A DNA stretch of 64,000 nt from Lysinibacillus antri. GTDB taxonomy: Bacteria; Bacillota; Bacilli; Bacillales_A; Planococcaceae. Within the stretch, counting starts at the first letter, position 1. Every line of letters begins with the position of its first letter. Of the stretch, positions 1 through 8,330 are shown in pieces. The DNA lies in the NCBI RefSeq assembly GCF_003977595.1, contig NZ_RYYR01000013.1:41037-105036 (forward strand), in the 5' to 3' direction. Both the position numbers and the translations under genes were made by a program. Under the pieces are notes generated by a model. It did no database searches, was not told the DNA's origin, and saw only the letters and a program-made list of their open reading frames with translations.

Positions 1-2
1 TT

Positions 3-716
3 CCCATTTGGAATGGAAATAAGATTATAGGTGTTGTTTCAAGTTTTCGATTACAATCTGAAATTGATCGTCTTGCTATGGAACTTTCACAAGTAAAAAA
101 ATATACAGAGGCACTTAGGGCACAAACCCATGAGTATAATAATTTCCTATATTCGATTTCGGGATTAATTCAGCTACAAAATTATGATGAAGCGTTAGAG
201 TTAATTAATAGCGAGCGAGCAGAACAAGGAAGCCTAATCCATTTTATTGCTGAACGTTTAAACGACCCATTTATTAGTGGTATTATAATAGGATTTTTTA
301 ATAGAGCAAAAGAATTAAAAGTAAAACTTATTTTAGATGAAGACTCTAATTTAGAACGATTACCAAAATCTTTATCAAAACATTTATTTGTCTCTATTTT
401 AGGAAACTTAATAACAAATGCTTTTGAAGCAGTAGAAGAATTGGAAGAGAAGAACCGAGTTGTTCGGATATTAATAAGTGATAACGGAAAGGAAATAATT
501 ATTGAAGTAGAAGATAGTGGGAAAGGCTTAGATAATAAGATAAAGGATTTAATATTTGAAAGAAGAGTATCAACAAAGACTTCATCAAAAGACCGGCATG
601 GATATGGTTTATTAAAAGTAAATGAAAATGTAAAAGATCTAGGTGGTATTATCTACACAGAGAATGGTGATTTAGGGGGAGCATTGTTTGTCGTCGTGAT
701 TCATAAGGGGGAGTAA
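3..716 (+). CDS. Sensor histidine kinase, CitA/DcuS family (C-terminal part, cut by window edge)
   Basis: The reading frame is open to the left edge, so this is the C-terminal half of a membrane sensor kinase; its sensing domains lie outside the window. The visible part starts with the end of a PAS-like linker, then the H-box with the phospho-accepting histidine in RAQTHEYNN, typical of the citrate/C4-dicarboxylate kinases (CitA, DcuS, DctS, MalK). The HATPase domain follows: N-box (GNLITNAFEAVEE), G1 (EVEDSGKGLD) and G2 (DRHGYGLLKV). It is followed after 4 bp by a response regulator and then by a tct transporter, so it probably senses a di- or tricarboxylate and controls those genes. The family is clear; the ligand is inferred from the neighbours. 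Confidence 0.9.
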   Translation, partial: PIWNGNKIIGVVSSFRLQSEIDRLAMELSQVKKYTEALRAQTHEYNNFLYSISGLIQLQNYDEALELINSERAEQGSLIHFIAERLNDPFISGIIIGFFNRAKELKVKLILDEDSNLERLPKSLSKHLFVSILGNLITNAFEAVEELEEKNRVVRILISDNGKEIIIEVEDSGKGLDNKIKDLIFERRVSTKTSSKDRHGYGLLKVNENVKDLGGIIYTENGDLGGALFVVVIHKGE

Positions 717-720
717 AGTA

Positions 721-1407
721 ATGCATGATGTAATAGAAGTATTAATAGTTGAAGATGATAAGAGAATTGCAAATATCCATAAGAAGTTTATTGAAAAATT
801 GAATAACTTTCGGAATATTGGAATAGCGTTAACAACTGAGGAAGCCTTTGACTGGATAGATTCCTTTAAACCTCATTTAGTTTTACTAGATGTATATTTT
901 CCAGATCAATTAGGAACTGAAGTTTTAGAATATATTAAGAATAATAGTCCAGATACTGATGTGATATTTATTACTGCTGCTTCTGAATCGGATATTCTGA
1001 AAAAGGCTTTTCGAGGAGGGGTAGTGGATTATCTATTAAAGCCATTAACCTTTGAACGTTTTAAAGAAAGTTTAGAAAGCTATCATGCGAAAAGAATGTT
1101 GTTAGAAAAGAAAACCCATTTGGATGAGCATGAAATAAAAGAAATATGGAAAAAGTCAAAAGACAAACAAATGGAAGCAGTTACTCCAAAAGGCATTGAT
1201 ATCATTACAAGAAATAAAGTTTTTGATTATTTAAAAGTATGTTATGAAGGAATTACGGCAGAAAGACTTGGAAATGATTTAGGGATGAGTCGTTCAACTG
1301 CAAGAAGATACTTAGAACACTTAGTATCTGAGAATAAGGCATTTACAGACTTAATTTATGGAACAGTAGGAAGACCAGAGCGACGGTACTTTCTAAATAA
1401 AATTTAA
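721..1407 (+). CDS. Response regulator, CitT/DcuR family
   Basis: 228 residues, the usual size for the CitB/DcuR class. The N-terminal receiver domain has the acidic pair in VLIVEDD, the phospho-acceptor aspartate in LVLLDVYFPD, the threonine in VIFITAA and the lysine in YLLKPLTF. The C-terminal ~60 residues form a helix-turn-helix (TAERLGNDLGMSRSTARRYL), as in regulators paired with CitA/DcuS kinases. It starts 4 bp after the kinase stop codon, so the two are co-translated. It probably activates the downstream tct operon when carboxylate is present; the target is inferred from position only. Confidence 0.92.
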   Translation: MHDVIEVLIVEDDKRIANIHKKFIEKLNNFRNIGIALTTEEAFDWIDSFKPHLVLLDVYFPDQLGTEVLEYIKNNSPDTDVIFITAASESDILKKAFRGGVVDYLLKPLTFERFKESLESYHAKRMLLEKKTHLDEHEIKEIWKKSKDKQMEAVTPKGIDIITRNKVFDYLKVCYEGITAERLGNDLGMSRSTARRYLEHLVSENKAFTDLIYGTVGRPERRYFLNKI

Positions 1408-1416
1408 AATCGTACT

Positions 1417-1464
1417 AAAAGGTATAGATCTGTTGGAAAGAAAAACAGGTCTATACCTTTTTTT
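1417..1464 (+). terminator. Rho-independent terminator after the two-component genes
   Basis: A 17-bp inverted repeat (AAAGGTATAG-ATCTGTT against AACAGGTCTATACCTTT, one mismatch) is followed by a T run. It separates the two-component operon from the tct operon. Confidence 0.85.
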
Positions 1465-1531
1465 CATAAATAATATGAACAAAATTACCTTTATGCAACA
1501 AATATGAGTTTATTCTCCTTTTATTGTTTTT

Positions 1532-1545
1532 AGAATACGCTTTCA
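1532..1545 (-). promoter_or_regulatory. Candidate catabolite-responsive element (cre) upstream of tctC
   Basis: Read on the minus strand the site is TGAAAGCGTATTCT, matching the CcpA cre consensus TGWAANCGNTNWCA at all but two of the fixed positions. It lies about 60 bp upstream of the tctC start. CcpA control of organic-acid uptake is common in Bacillales; here it is a sequence match only. Confidence 0.5.
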
Positions 1546-1604
1546 TTAATGTATTCTTATACACCAAACAAGATGTTGGTTTTTAACAAAAGGGGAGATA
1601 AAAC

Positions 1605-2636
1605 ATGAGAAAAAAATTAATCACTTTTGGTACAGCCTTAATGCTTTCTCTAGGCTTAGCGGCTTGTAGCAGTTCTTCGGAAAAAACTGAAACAAGTGGG
1701 CCAGCTGCAGATGGTTCATCTGGCTATCCAGAAAGTAATATTACAATTGTTGCACCATCAGGGGCAGGTGGTGGATGGGATTTAACAGCACGTGCAGTCT
1801 CAAAAGTAATGAGTGATACAAGTCTAGTAGAAAAGCCAATCACTGTTGAAAATAGAGCAGGTGGCGGCGGAGCAGTATTTATGGCTGAGTATGCAACGAA
1901 AGAAGCAGAAAATGATTACATGCTAATGGCAAAATCACCACCTATTTTAATTAACAATTTAAAAGCTGAGGGAAATAGTCCTTATGGATATAAAGATACA
2001 ACACCACTTGCACAGTTAACACGTGATTATGGTGCAATTGTAGTGAAAGCGGATTCACAGTTTAATACGTTAACTGAGTTATTAGAGGCAATCAAAAAAG
2101 ATCCAACTTCTATTACGATGGCGGGTGGATCTGCACCAGGTTCAATGGATCATCTTGTAGGTGTTTTACCTGCATATGGATATGGGATTGATCCAAAAAC
2201 AGTAAAATATGTTTCTTACGATGGTGGGGGAGAAGCGATTGCAGCATTATTAGGTGGAAACGCTGATGCAATTGCAACGGATGCTTCAGCAATTGCAGAA
2301 TATGTAAAATCTGGAGATGTAAAAGTCCTTGCAGTAAGCTCTGCTGAACGCTTATCAGGCGAATTAGAAAATGTCCCAACTTTCCAAGAAGAAGGCGTTG
2401 ATGCAGAATTTACAATTTGGAGAGGCCTATTCGGTCCGAAAAATATGTCAGAAGAAGCATATGAATATTGGACTACAAAATTATCAGAGATGGTTGAAAC
2501 AGAAGAATGGAAATCTGAATTAGAACGAAATGGTTGGCAATATGAGTATCGTAATGCAGAAGAGTTCACAGCATTTTTAGAAGAGCAAGAAGCTGTAATT
2601 AGCGATTTATTAAAAGCTTTAGATATGCATAAATAA
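1605..2636 (+). CDS. tctC: Tripartite tricarboxylate transporter, substrate-binding lipoprotein (TctC)
   Basis: 343 residues. An N-terminal signal peptide ends in a lipobox (LGLAAC), so the protein should be lipid-anchored outside the cytoplasmic membrane. The mature part has the TctC/BugT hallmarks: the ITIVAPSGAGGGWDLTAR ligand-loop region near residues 45-65 and GGSAPGSMDH. It captures a tricarboxylate (citrate, aconitate or a similar acid) and hands it to TctA/TctB encoded just downstream. A good AGGGGAGA site precedes the ATG. Family assignment is secure; the exact ligand cannot be read from sequence. Confidence 0.93.
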   Translation: MRKKLITFGTALMLSLGLAACSSSSEKTETSGPAADGSSGYPESNITIVAPSGAGGGWDLTARAVSKVMSDTSLVEKPITVENRAGGGGAVFMAEYATKEAENDYMLMAKSPPILINNLKAEGNSPYGYKDTTPLAQLTRDYGAIVVKADSQFNTLTELLEAIKKDPTSITMAGGSAPGSMDHLVGVLPAYGYGIDPKTVKYVSYDGGGEAIAALLGGNADAIATDASAIAEYVKSGDVKVLAVSSAERLSGELENVPTFQEEGVDAEFTIWRGLFGPKNMSEEAYEYWTTKLSEMVETEEWKSELERNGWQYEYRNAEEFTAFLEEQEAVISDLLKALDMHK

Positions 2637-2642
2637 TCACAA

Positions 2643-2684
2643 GCTGTCCGATAAGCTGATGCTTAAAGGACAGCCACTTTTTTA
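2643..2684 (+). terminator. Hairpin with T run between tctC and tctB
   Basis: GCTGTCC and GGACAGC pair over an 18-base loop and are followed by CACTTTTTT. It is probably a partial terminator or mRNA-stabilising hairpin that lets tctC be expressed above tctBA, a common arrangement for binding-protein transporters. Confidence 0.6.
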
Positions 2685-2753
2685 CATTAATAAGCAAATC
2701 CAGGTGTGTAATAGGGATAAATCATGTTCTTCTAAATGAATGGAGGTGCAACA

Positions 2754-3203
2754 ATGACAAAGACGTTTGATAAAATTACGGGAATTGTGTTCTTATTAAT
2801 AAGTATTTTATTTATTTATGAAAGTTTACAAATTTCAGGAAGTGCTTATGGTTCCGCTGTTGGACCAAAAACATTTCCGTTAATTTTAGGAATTATATTA
2901 GGATTATTAAGTTTACGTTTATTATATGAAACGTTTAACAGCAAATCAGAGCAAAAAGGTAAATCTAATTTAGATATTAAAAGATTTGGAATCATACTCT
3001 TATCTGCTATTGTTTATGTCTTTTTACTAGAAATCTTAGGTTATGTCATTACAACATTTATTTTCCTCGTAGTAGCATTTCAAGTTATGGAAAAAGGAAA
3101 AATTACTAAAACCCTCATTATTGCTGCTGTTTTTGCTGTAGGAGTGTATGTAATGTATGTAAATCTGCTAGGTGGGAATCTACCGAAATTTTCTTTATTT
3201 TAA
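2754..3203 (+). CDS. tctB: Tripartite tricarboxylate transporter, small membrane subunit (TctB)
   Basis: About 149 residues with four hydrophobic segments, the size and layout of TctB. An in-frame ATG exists 18 bp upstream, but the GGAGGT ribosome site lies between the two, so the ATG at 2754 is chosen. TctB is the accessory membrane subunit that partners the large permease TctA, which starts 17 bp downstream. Its sequence is poorly conserved across the family, so position between tctC and tctA is part of the evidence. Confidence 0.88.
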   Translation: MTKTFDKITGIVFLLISILFIYESLQISGSAYGSAVGPKTFPLILGIILGLLSLRLLYETFNSKSEQKGKSNLDIKRFGIILLSAIVYVFLLEILGYVITTFIFLVVAFQVMEKGKITKTLIIAAVFAVGVYVMYVNLLGGNLPKFSLF

Positions 3204-3220
3204 TTGTAGGAGGTGGATAA

Positions 3221-4747
3221 ATGAATACATTTCAATTTTTAATAGATGGTTTTGCTACGGCGCTCCAATGGCATAACATATTGTTTGCACTTGTAGGCGT
3301 TATTATTGGAACGGCTGTTGGTGTTTTACCAGGAATTGGTCCAATGAGTGGTGTAGCATTACTTATACCAGTTACAGCATCATTAACATCAGGAATGCCA
3401 ACTGACGCAGCTGCAGCAAGTTCGATTATTCTTTTGGCAGGTGTTTATTATGGAGCGATGTATGGTGGATCGACAACTTCAATCTTATTAAACACACCTG
3501 GGGAATCATCCTCTGTAGTGACAGCACTTGATGGATATCAAATGGCGCAACAAGGTCGTGCAGGTGCTGCTTTATCTATCGCTGCTATCGGTTCATTTGT
3601 AGCGGGCATTATTTCGTTAATTGGATTAGTACTATTAGCAGAACCTTTATCAAACATTGCATTAGAATTTGGACCTGCAGAATATTTTTCATTAATGCTT
3701 TTAGGGTTATGTGCTGTTAGTGGTCTTGCAGGTAAGTCTATGACAAAAGCTTTAATGATGACTATTTTTGGTTTAGTGCTAGGAACAATTGGAATTGATG
3801 CGGTTTCTGGAATAGCACGCTTCACATATGATCTTCCAGTTTTATATGGAGGTTTAGAATTCTTAACAATCGCTGTTGGTTTATTTGCTTTAGGGGAAGT
3901 TTTTAAAACGATATTAGAACGTGAGGCAGATGCTCAACCAATAGCAAAAATTAATCGTATATTGCCAACAAAACAAGATTTGAAGGATAGTGCAAAACCA
4001 ATTACAAGGGGCTCTCTACTTGGGTTCTTCATAGGAGTATTACCAGGCGCAGGAGCAACTTTAGCATCTTTCTTTTCTTATATTACAGAAAAAAAGTTTA
4101 GTAAAAAACCAGATTCATTTGGTAAAGGGAATATCGCTGGCGTGGCAGGTCCAGAATCAGCGAACAATGCTGCATCAGGCGGTGCAATGATCCCGCTTTT
4201 AACTTTAGGAATTCCGGGGTCTGGAACAACAGCTATACTAATGGGTGCGCTAATTATGTATAATGTCCAGCCAGGCCCGTTATTATTTGATGATCATCCA
4301 CAAATTGCTTGGGGTTTAATTGCTAGTATGTTTATTGGGAACGTAGCTTTGCTTGTATTAAACATGCCATTAGTTAAAGTGTTTGCGAAAGTTATCCAAA
4401 CACCTCAAAAGTATTTACTACCGATTATTATTGCTATTTCATTTTTTGGAGTTTACGCAGTTCAATATTCAACGTTTGATTTATATTTGTTGCTTGCTTG
4501 TGGTGTATTGGGTTATTTGTTTTCAAAAAATGATTATCCTGTTGCCCCACTTGTTTTGGCATTAGTTCTAGGTCCGATGCTTGAGAATAATATGCGTCGC
4601 GCTTTAACAATTTCTAATGGAGAATGGAACATTTTTGTTACTAGTCCATTATCGTTAATCTTCCTAGTAATTGCTATGGCTTGGATTTTAGTACCGTTAA
4701 TTTTAAAATTCACAGGTCGAAAAGTGATTGTTAATGAAGAAGAATAA
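3221..4747 (+). CDS. tctA: Tripartite tricarboxylate transporter, large permease (TctA)
   Basis: 508 residues with about 11-12 transmembrane segments, the usual TctA length. Family motifs are visible: GVLPGIGPMSGVALLIP near residue 35, YYGAMYGGSTTSILLNTPGE near residue 75 and the second internal-repeat copy GVLPGAGATLASFFSY near residue 275. TctA is the ion-coupled channel subunit working with TctB and the lipoprotein TctC. AGGAGG precedes the ATG. The gene ends about 140 bp before a GntR regulator; no clear terminator is seen between them. Confidence 0.95.
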   Translation: MNTFQFLIDGFATALQWHNILFALVGVIIGTAVGVLPGIGPMSGVALLIPVTASLTSGMPTDAAAASSIILLAGVYYGAMYGGSTTSILLNTPGESSSVVTALDGYQMAQQGRAGAALSIAAIGSFVAGIISLIGLVLLAEPLSNIALEFGPAEYFSLMLLGLCAVSGLAGKSMTKALMMTIFGLVLGTIGIDAVSGIARFTYDLPVLYGGLEFLTIAVGLFALGEVFKTILEREADAQPIAKINRILPTKQDLKDSAKPITRGSLLGFFIGVLPGAGATLASFFSYITEKKFSKKPDSFGKGNIAGVAGPESANNAASGGAMIPLLTLGIPGSGTTAILMGALIMYNVQPGPLLFDDHPQIAWGLIASMFIGNVALLVLNMPLVKVFAKVIQTPQKYLLPIIIAISFFGVYAVQYSTFDLYLLLACGVLGYLFSKNDYPVAPLVLALVLGPMLENNMRRALTISNGEWNIFVTSPLSLIFLVIAMAWILVPLILKFTGRKVIVNEEE

Positions 4748-4890
4748 ATTCAAAACATTTTAGAGGGAATTTTAGCTAAGTTCCTGCGGGGTTTTTAGAT
4801 CATGCTTTTCCCGTTTCGATATTTACTAGGTTACTGTTGAGAAGTAAATATTATATAATAGAATATAAAAAAGCATGTTGAGGTTACTAT

Positions 4891-5535
4891 ATGAATAATT
4901 ATCTATCGTTAAAAGACCATGTTTATAATTATATCGTAGAGCAGATTAACAACGGGAGTCTAATTGCTGATAAAAAAGTAAATGAGAACGCTATCAGTGA
5001 AAGTTTGAATGTTAGTAGAACACCTGTGAGAGAGGCATTAATACAACTTGCATCAGAGGGTTTATTAGAAAATGTTCCAAGAAAAGGTTTTGTCATCAAG
5101 AGCCTGACAAAGGAAGAAGCGAAGGAAACTTATTTTATCATCGGCACATTAGATGGCCAAGCTGCATCGCTGGCCGTACCACTATTGACGGAAAAACACA
5201 TGAAAGAAATGGAGTTCTATATTCAGAGTATCGATTTAGCAATAGATTCTGATAATTTATCAATGTATCATAAAATGCAACAGGCTTTTCATGAGGTTTA
5301 TTTATCTGTGTGTCCGAACAAAAGTCTGGTTAACCTTTTGTTACAACTTCAAAAGAAATTCTTGAAAGATTTTACTCATTTAGATCCGGAATTTACCAAG
5401 AAAAAACTTACAGAAACAAATAATGAACATCGTAAAATGTTGGAGTTTTTTAAAGATAAAAAAGCGAATGAGCTGGAAAAGTTTATGAGAGATGTACATT
5501 GGAATATGGAAAAAGCAGAGCAAGTCCCACTTTAA
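4891..5535 (+). CDS. GntR-family transcriptional regulator, FadR/FCD subfamily
   Basis: 214 residues. The N-terminal winged helix-turn-helix (residues ~5-70) carries the GntR signature LNVSRTPVREALIQLASEGLLE, and the C-terminal all-helical part fits the FCD ligand-binding fold, which senses small organic or amino acids, often with a metal. It stands directly upstream of the M20-yfcC-M20 cluster, whose upstream region has an AT-rich site that recurs in front of rocA and the second M20 copy. It probably represses all three units, lifted by an amino-acid-related ligand. Targets are inferred from the shared site. Confidence 0.9.
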   Translation: MNNYLSLKDHVYNYIVEQINNGSLIADKKVNENAISESLNVSRTPVREALIQLASEGLLENVPRKGFVIKSLTKEEAKETYFIIGTLDGQAASLAVPLLTEKHMKEMEFYIQSIDLAIDSDNLSMYHKMQQAFHEVYLSVCPNKSLVNLLLQLQKKFLKDFTHLDPEFTKKKLTETNNEHRKMLEFFKDKKANELEKFMRDVHWNMEKAEQVPL

Positions 5536-5552
5536 GTTCTAAATAATAAAAA

Positions 5553-5590
5553 AATTCTGTTTCAATTAAAATTGAAACAGAATTTTTTTA
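5553..5590 (+). terminator. Rho-independent terminator after gntR
   Basis: A perfect 13-bp stem (ATTCTGTTTCAAT / ATTGAAACAGAAT) with a 4-base loop is followed by seven T residues. Confidence 0.92.
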
Positions 5591-5606
5591 TTGCTAAAAA
5601 TACAAA

Positions 5607-5636
5607 ATGCAATATATAATATACAATATACAAAAA
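5607..5636 (+). promoter_or_regulatory. Candidate GntR operator upstream of the first M20 gene
   Basis: The stretch contains ATATATAATATACAATATA (19 nt, 5612-5630), which is identical in the sense orientation upstream of rocA; its first 15 nt also recur upstream of the second M20 copy. It lies 90-115 bp before the M20 start. A role as GntR operator is inferred from this recurrence. Confidence 0.55.
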
Positions 5637-5725
5637 GAGTGACAATTCTGTTTTGTTGAAATACTAGTAATAAAGAGAAAAGAAAGATAGAAAAGTAGAA
5701 AAAATAGAATAGGGGATGTCTTAAA

Positions 5726-6844
5726 ATGAAAGTTGAAAATTATCAATTAGCAGTAAATTTGCGACACGAACTCCACCAACATCCCGAGCTTTCGAACGAA
5801 GAAGTTTGGACAAAGCAACATTTACTAGAGTTTTTGAAAACGCATACAACAAACCTGGAAATTATTGATAAAAGGAATTGGTTCTATGCCGTTTATCGTG
5901 CAGGGGAGACAAAACCGAATATTGCTTTCCGTGCAGATTTTGATGCACTTCCAATGGATGAGGTGATTGATCTACCATGGGGTTCACAGATTCCAGGAAA
6001 AGCACATAAATGTGGTCATGATGGTCATTCGGCAACTTTAGCGGGATTTGCACTTGAAATTGATCAAGAGGGGGCGGATAAAAATATTTTTTTCCTCTTC
6101 CAACCTGCAGAAGAAACAGGGGATGGTGCGATTCAATGCGTCGATTTTATTAAAGAAGAAAAGATTGATGAAATTTTTGCTTACCATAATATGAGTGGTT
6201 TTCCTTATAGGGCTATAGGAATAATTGATGGAACTGCATTGTGTGCATCTAAAGGGATGACAATCCATATGAAAGGTGCCCCTGCCCATGCCAGTCAACC
6301 AGAAGTAGGAATCAATCCATCTTTTGCAATTGCCAATATTGTAAAGAAGATTCCAGAGTTCACGAAGATGGAACACAATAAAGGGCTTGTTCTTTGTACT
6401 GTTGTTCAAATTGATGTGGGAGAAAAAGCATTTGGTATTGCAGCATCTAAAGGTACTCTTCGTATGACAATTCGTGCTCTTTATGAAAATGAGTTAAATA
6501 GACTTCAAGAAAATCTTGAAAATTTTGCAAAAGCACAGGCAGAAGCATTTGGTTTAAAAGTAAGCTTCTCTTACAATGATGAATTCCCAGAAACAGTAAA
6601 TCATAAAGAAAGTGCAGATAAAATTCGTTTCGTAGCAAAATCAAATGGTAAGGAACTCATTGAATTAGGAGAAGCGTTTCGTGGTTCAGAGGATTTCGGA
6701 CACTTTACGAAATTAACTAGGGGGGCATATTGTTTTATTGGAAATGGAGAACAGTATCCTCAGGTTCACACAGATGAATTTGACTTCCGTGATGAGCTCA
6801 TTGAAGAAGGGGTAGAACTTTTTAAAGGGCTTGTTCGATTGTAA
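5726..6844 (+). CDS. M20-family amidohydrolase (amino-acid or peptide deacylase), copy 1
   Basis: 372 residues, a metal-dependent hydrolase of the M20 aminoacylase/carboxypeptidase class, which removes acyl groups from N-acyl amino acids or cleaves related amides. Visible features are RHELHQHPELSNEE at the N-terminus, the metal ligand region HKCGHDGHSA (~residues 95-105), the catalytic PAEETGDGA, the lid-domain HASQPE and the C-terminal GSEDFGHF. No signal peptide, so cytoplasmic. It heads a cluster with a YfcC-type carrier and a second M20 enzyme, suggesting import then hydrolysis. A close paralogue lies at 17301. Substrate not determinable. Confidence 0.88.
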   Translation: MKVENYQLAVNLRHELHQHPELSNEEVWTKQHLLEFLKTHTTNLEIIDKRNWFYAVYRAGETKPNIAFRADFDALPMDEVIDLPWGSQIPGKAHKCGHDGHSATLAGFALEIDQEGADKNIFFLFQPAEETGDGAIQCVDFIKEEKIDEIFAYHNMSGFPYRAIGIIDGTALCASKGMTIHMKGAPAHASQPEVGINPSFAIANIVKKIPEFTKMEHNKGLVLCTVVQIDVGEKAFGIAASKGTLRMTIRALYENELNRLQENLENFAKAQAEAFGLKVSFSYNDEFPETVNHKESADKIRFVAKSNGKELIELGEAFRGSEDFGHFTKLTRGAYCFIGNGEQYPQVHTDEFDFRDELIEEGVELFKGLVRL

Positions 6845-6875
6845 TTAAACTAATAAAAGGGATGGAGGATTTAAC

Positions 6876-8288
6876 ATGTCAACAAAGGAAAAAAGAAAAG
6901 GGATTAATTTCCCTCATGTTTATATCATGTTCATGCTTGTGATGTTACTAGTTGTGGTATTATCTTGGATTGTACCAAGTGGGCAGTATGAACGCGTAGT
7001 GAATCCTGAAACAAAAATAACGGAATTAAATACAGAGAATTTCCAATATGTCGAACAAACGAATGCAATTGGCTTTATGGATTTCTTTACAGCATTACAT
7101 AATGGGGTAGTACAATCTGCCGATATCATTGTAATGCTACTATTTGCAAGTGGAGCTCTTTATATCTTAGAAAAATCCGGTGCAATTGCGGCAGGTATTC
7201 ACAAGTTATTAAGAGTTGCAGCAGGAAAAGAGATTTTAATTATTAGTGCCTTACTTATTTTGTTTGCAATTATGGGGACAATTGGTTTTGGCGAAGGTGG
7301 AATTCCATTTATTCCACTAGCGATGGCTGTAGTTATGGGAATGGGTTATGACCGAATCACCGCTTTTGCAACATCAACAGTTGGTTTAGCGATTGGTTTT
7401 ACAGCGGGTGTTGTTAATTTTTATACGACAGGTGTTAGTCAAACGATTGTTGGATTGCCGATTTATTCAGGTCTTGGATTCCGTATTGTTGCATTAGTCA
7501 TCTTTATTGTCATTTCACTTTTATACATTTTGAACTATGCGAAAAAGACAAAAGCTGACCCAAGTAAGAGTATTGTTGCAGCAGAATATGCGGAACAATT
7601 ACAGGGTACAACAGAAGCCGAGTATGAAGAAGAAGAATTTACATTATCACGAAAAATTGCATTATTAGGGCTAGTTGCCGTATTAATAGGAAGTGCTTAT
7701 GGTGCAATTCAGCTTGGCTGGGGCATGCCACAATTATCAGGGGTTTACGCAATCTATGCAGTATTCTTAGTAATTGTTTTAAAAATCAATCCGAGTGAAG
7801 CGGCTGCTACATTTGGAACAGGGGCGGCACGACTTTTGCCAACCGGTTTAGCAATTGGTTTTGCCCGTTCAGTTATGATTTTAATGGACCAAGCTCAAAT
7901 TATCGATACAGCAGTTCATTCTTTATCTCAACTATTAAACAACACTGGGTCCGTAATTACTTTATTGATACTATTCTTAGTTGTCATATTCTTCAACTTC
8001 TTTGTTGTATCAGGAAGTGGGAAGGCAATGATTTTAATGCCAATCATGGGACCGTTAGCGAAAATATTAGGAATTAATCAACAGGTAATGGTAGTACTTT
8101 ATCAATTTGGTGATGGATTTACGAACTATTTATGGCCAACTTCTGGAGGGTTAATGGCTGCTCTGGGTATGTCAAATGTAGACTATGCAGCTTGGGTAAA
8201 ATTCTCGATGAAGTTATTCCTAATCCTACATTTCGTAGCGTTTATCTTAATTTTAGTCGCGCATTATATGGGGTTAGGACCATTTTAG
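6876..8288 (+). CDS. YfcC/DcuC-family membrane carrier
   Basis: 470 residues with about 12 hydrophobic segments. It has the features of the YfcC branch of the DcuC-like superfamily (C4-dicarboxylate anaerobic carriers and basic amino-acid carriers): a first transmembrane helix followed by WIVPSGQYER, the GFGEGGIPFIPLAMAVV region and the C-terminal DGFTNYLWPTSGGLMAALGM. Related proteins exchange or import amino acids, peptides or acylated derivatives. It lies between two M20 hydrolases and 31 bp after the first, so it probably imports their substrate. A 3' relic of a second copy is recognisable near 18500. Confidence 0.85.
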   Translation: MSTKEKRKGINFPHVYIMFMLVMLLVVVLSWIVPSGQYERVVNPETKITELNTENFQYVEQTNAIGFMDFFTALHNGVVQSADIIVMLLFASGALYILEKSGAIAAGIHKLLRVAAGKEILIISALLILFAIMGTIGFGEGGIPFIPLAMAVVMGMGYDRITAFATSTVGLAIGFTAGVVNFYTTGVSQTIVGLPIYSGLGFRIVALVIFIVISLLYILNYAKKTKADPSKSIVAAEYAEQLQGTTEAEYEEEEFTLSRKIALLGLVAVLIGSAYGAIQLGWGMPQLSGVYAIYAVFLVIVLKINPSEAAATFGTGAARLLPTGLAIGFARSVMILMDQAQIIDTAVHSLSQLLNNTGSVITLLILFLVVIFFNFFVVSGSGKAMILMPIMGPLAKILGINQQVMVVLYQFGDGFTNYLWPTSGGLMAALGMSNVDYAAWVKFSMKLFLILHFVAFILILVAHYMGLGPF

Positions 8289-8330
8289 AAATTGAAAGAT
8301 TTATAAAATCATAGATAAGGGGATGTTTTT

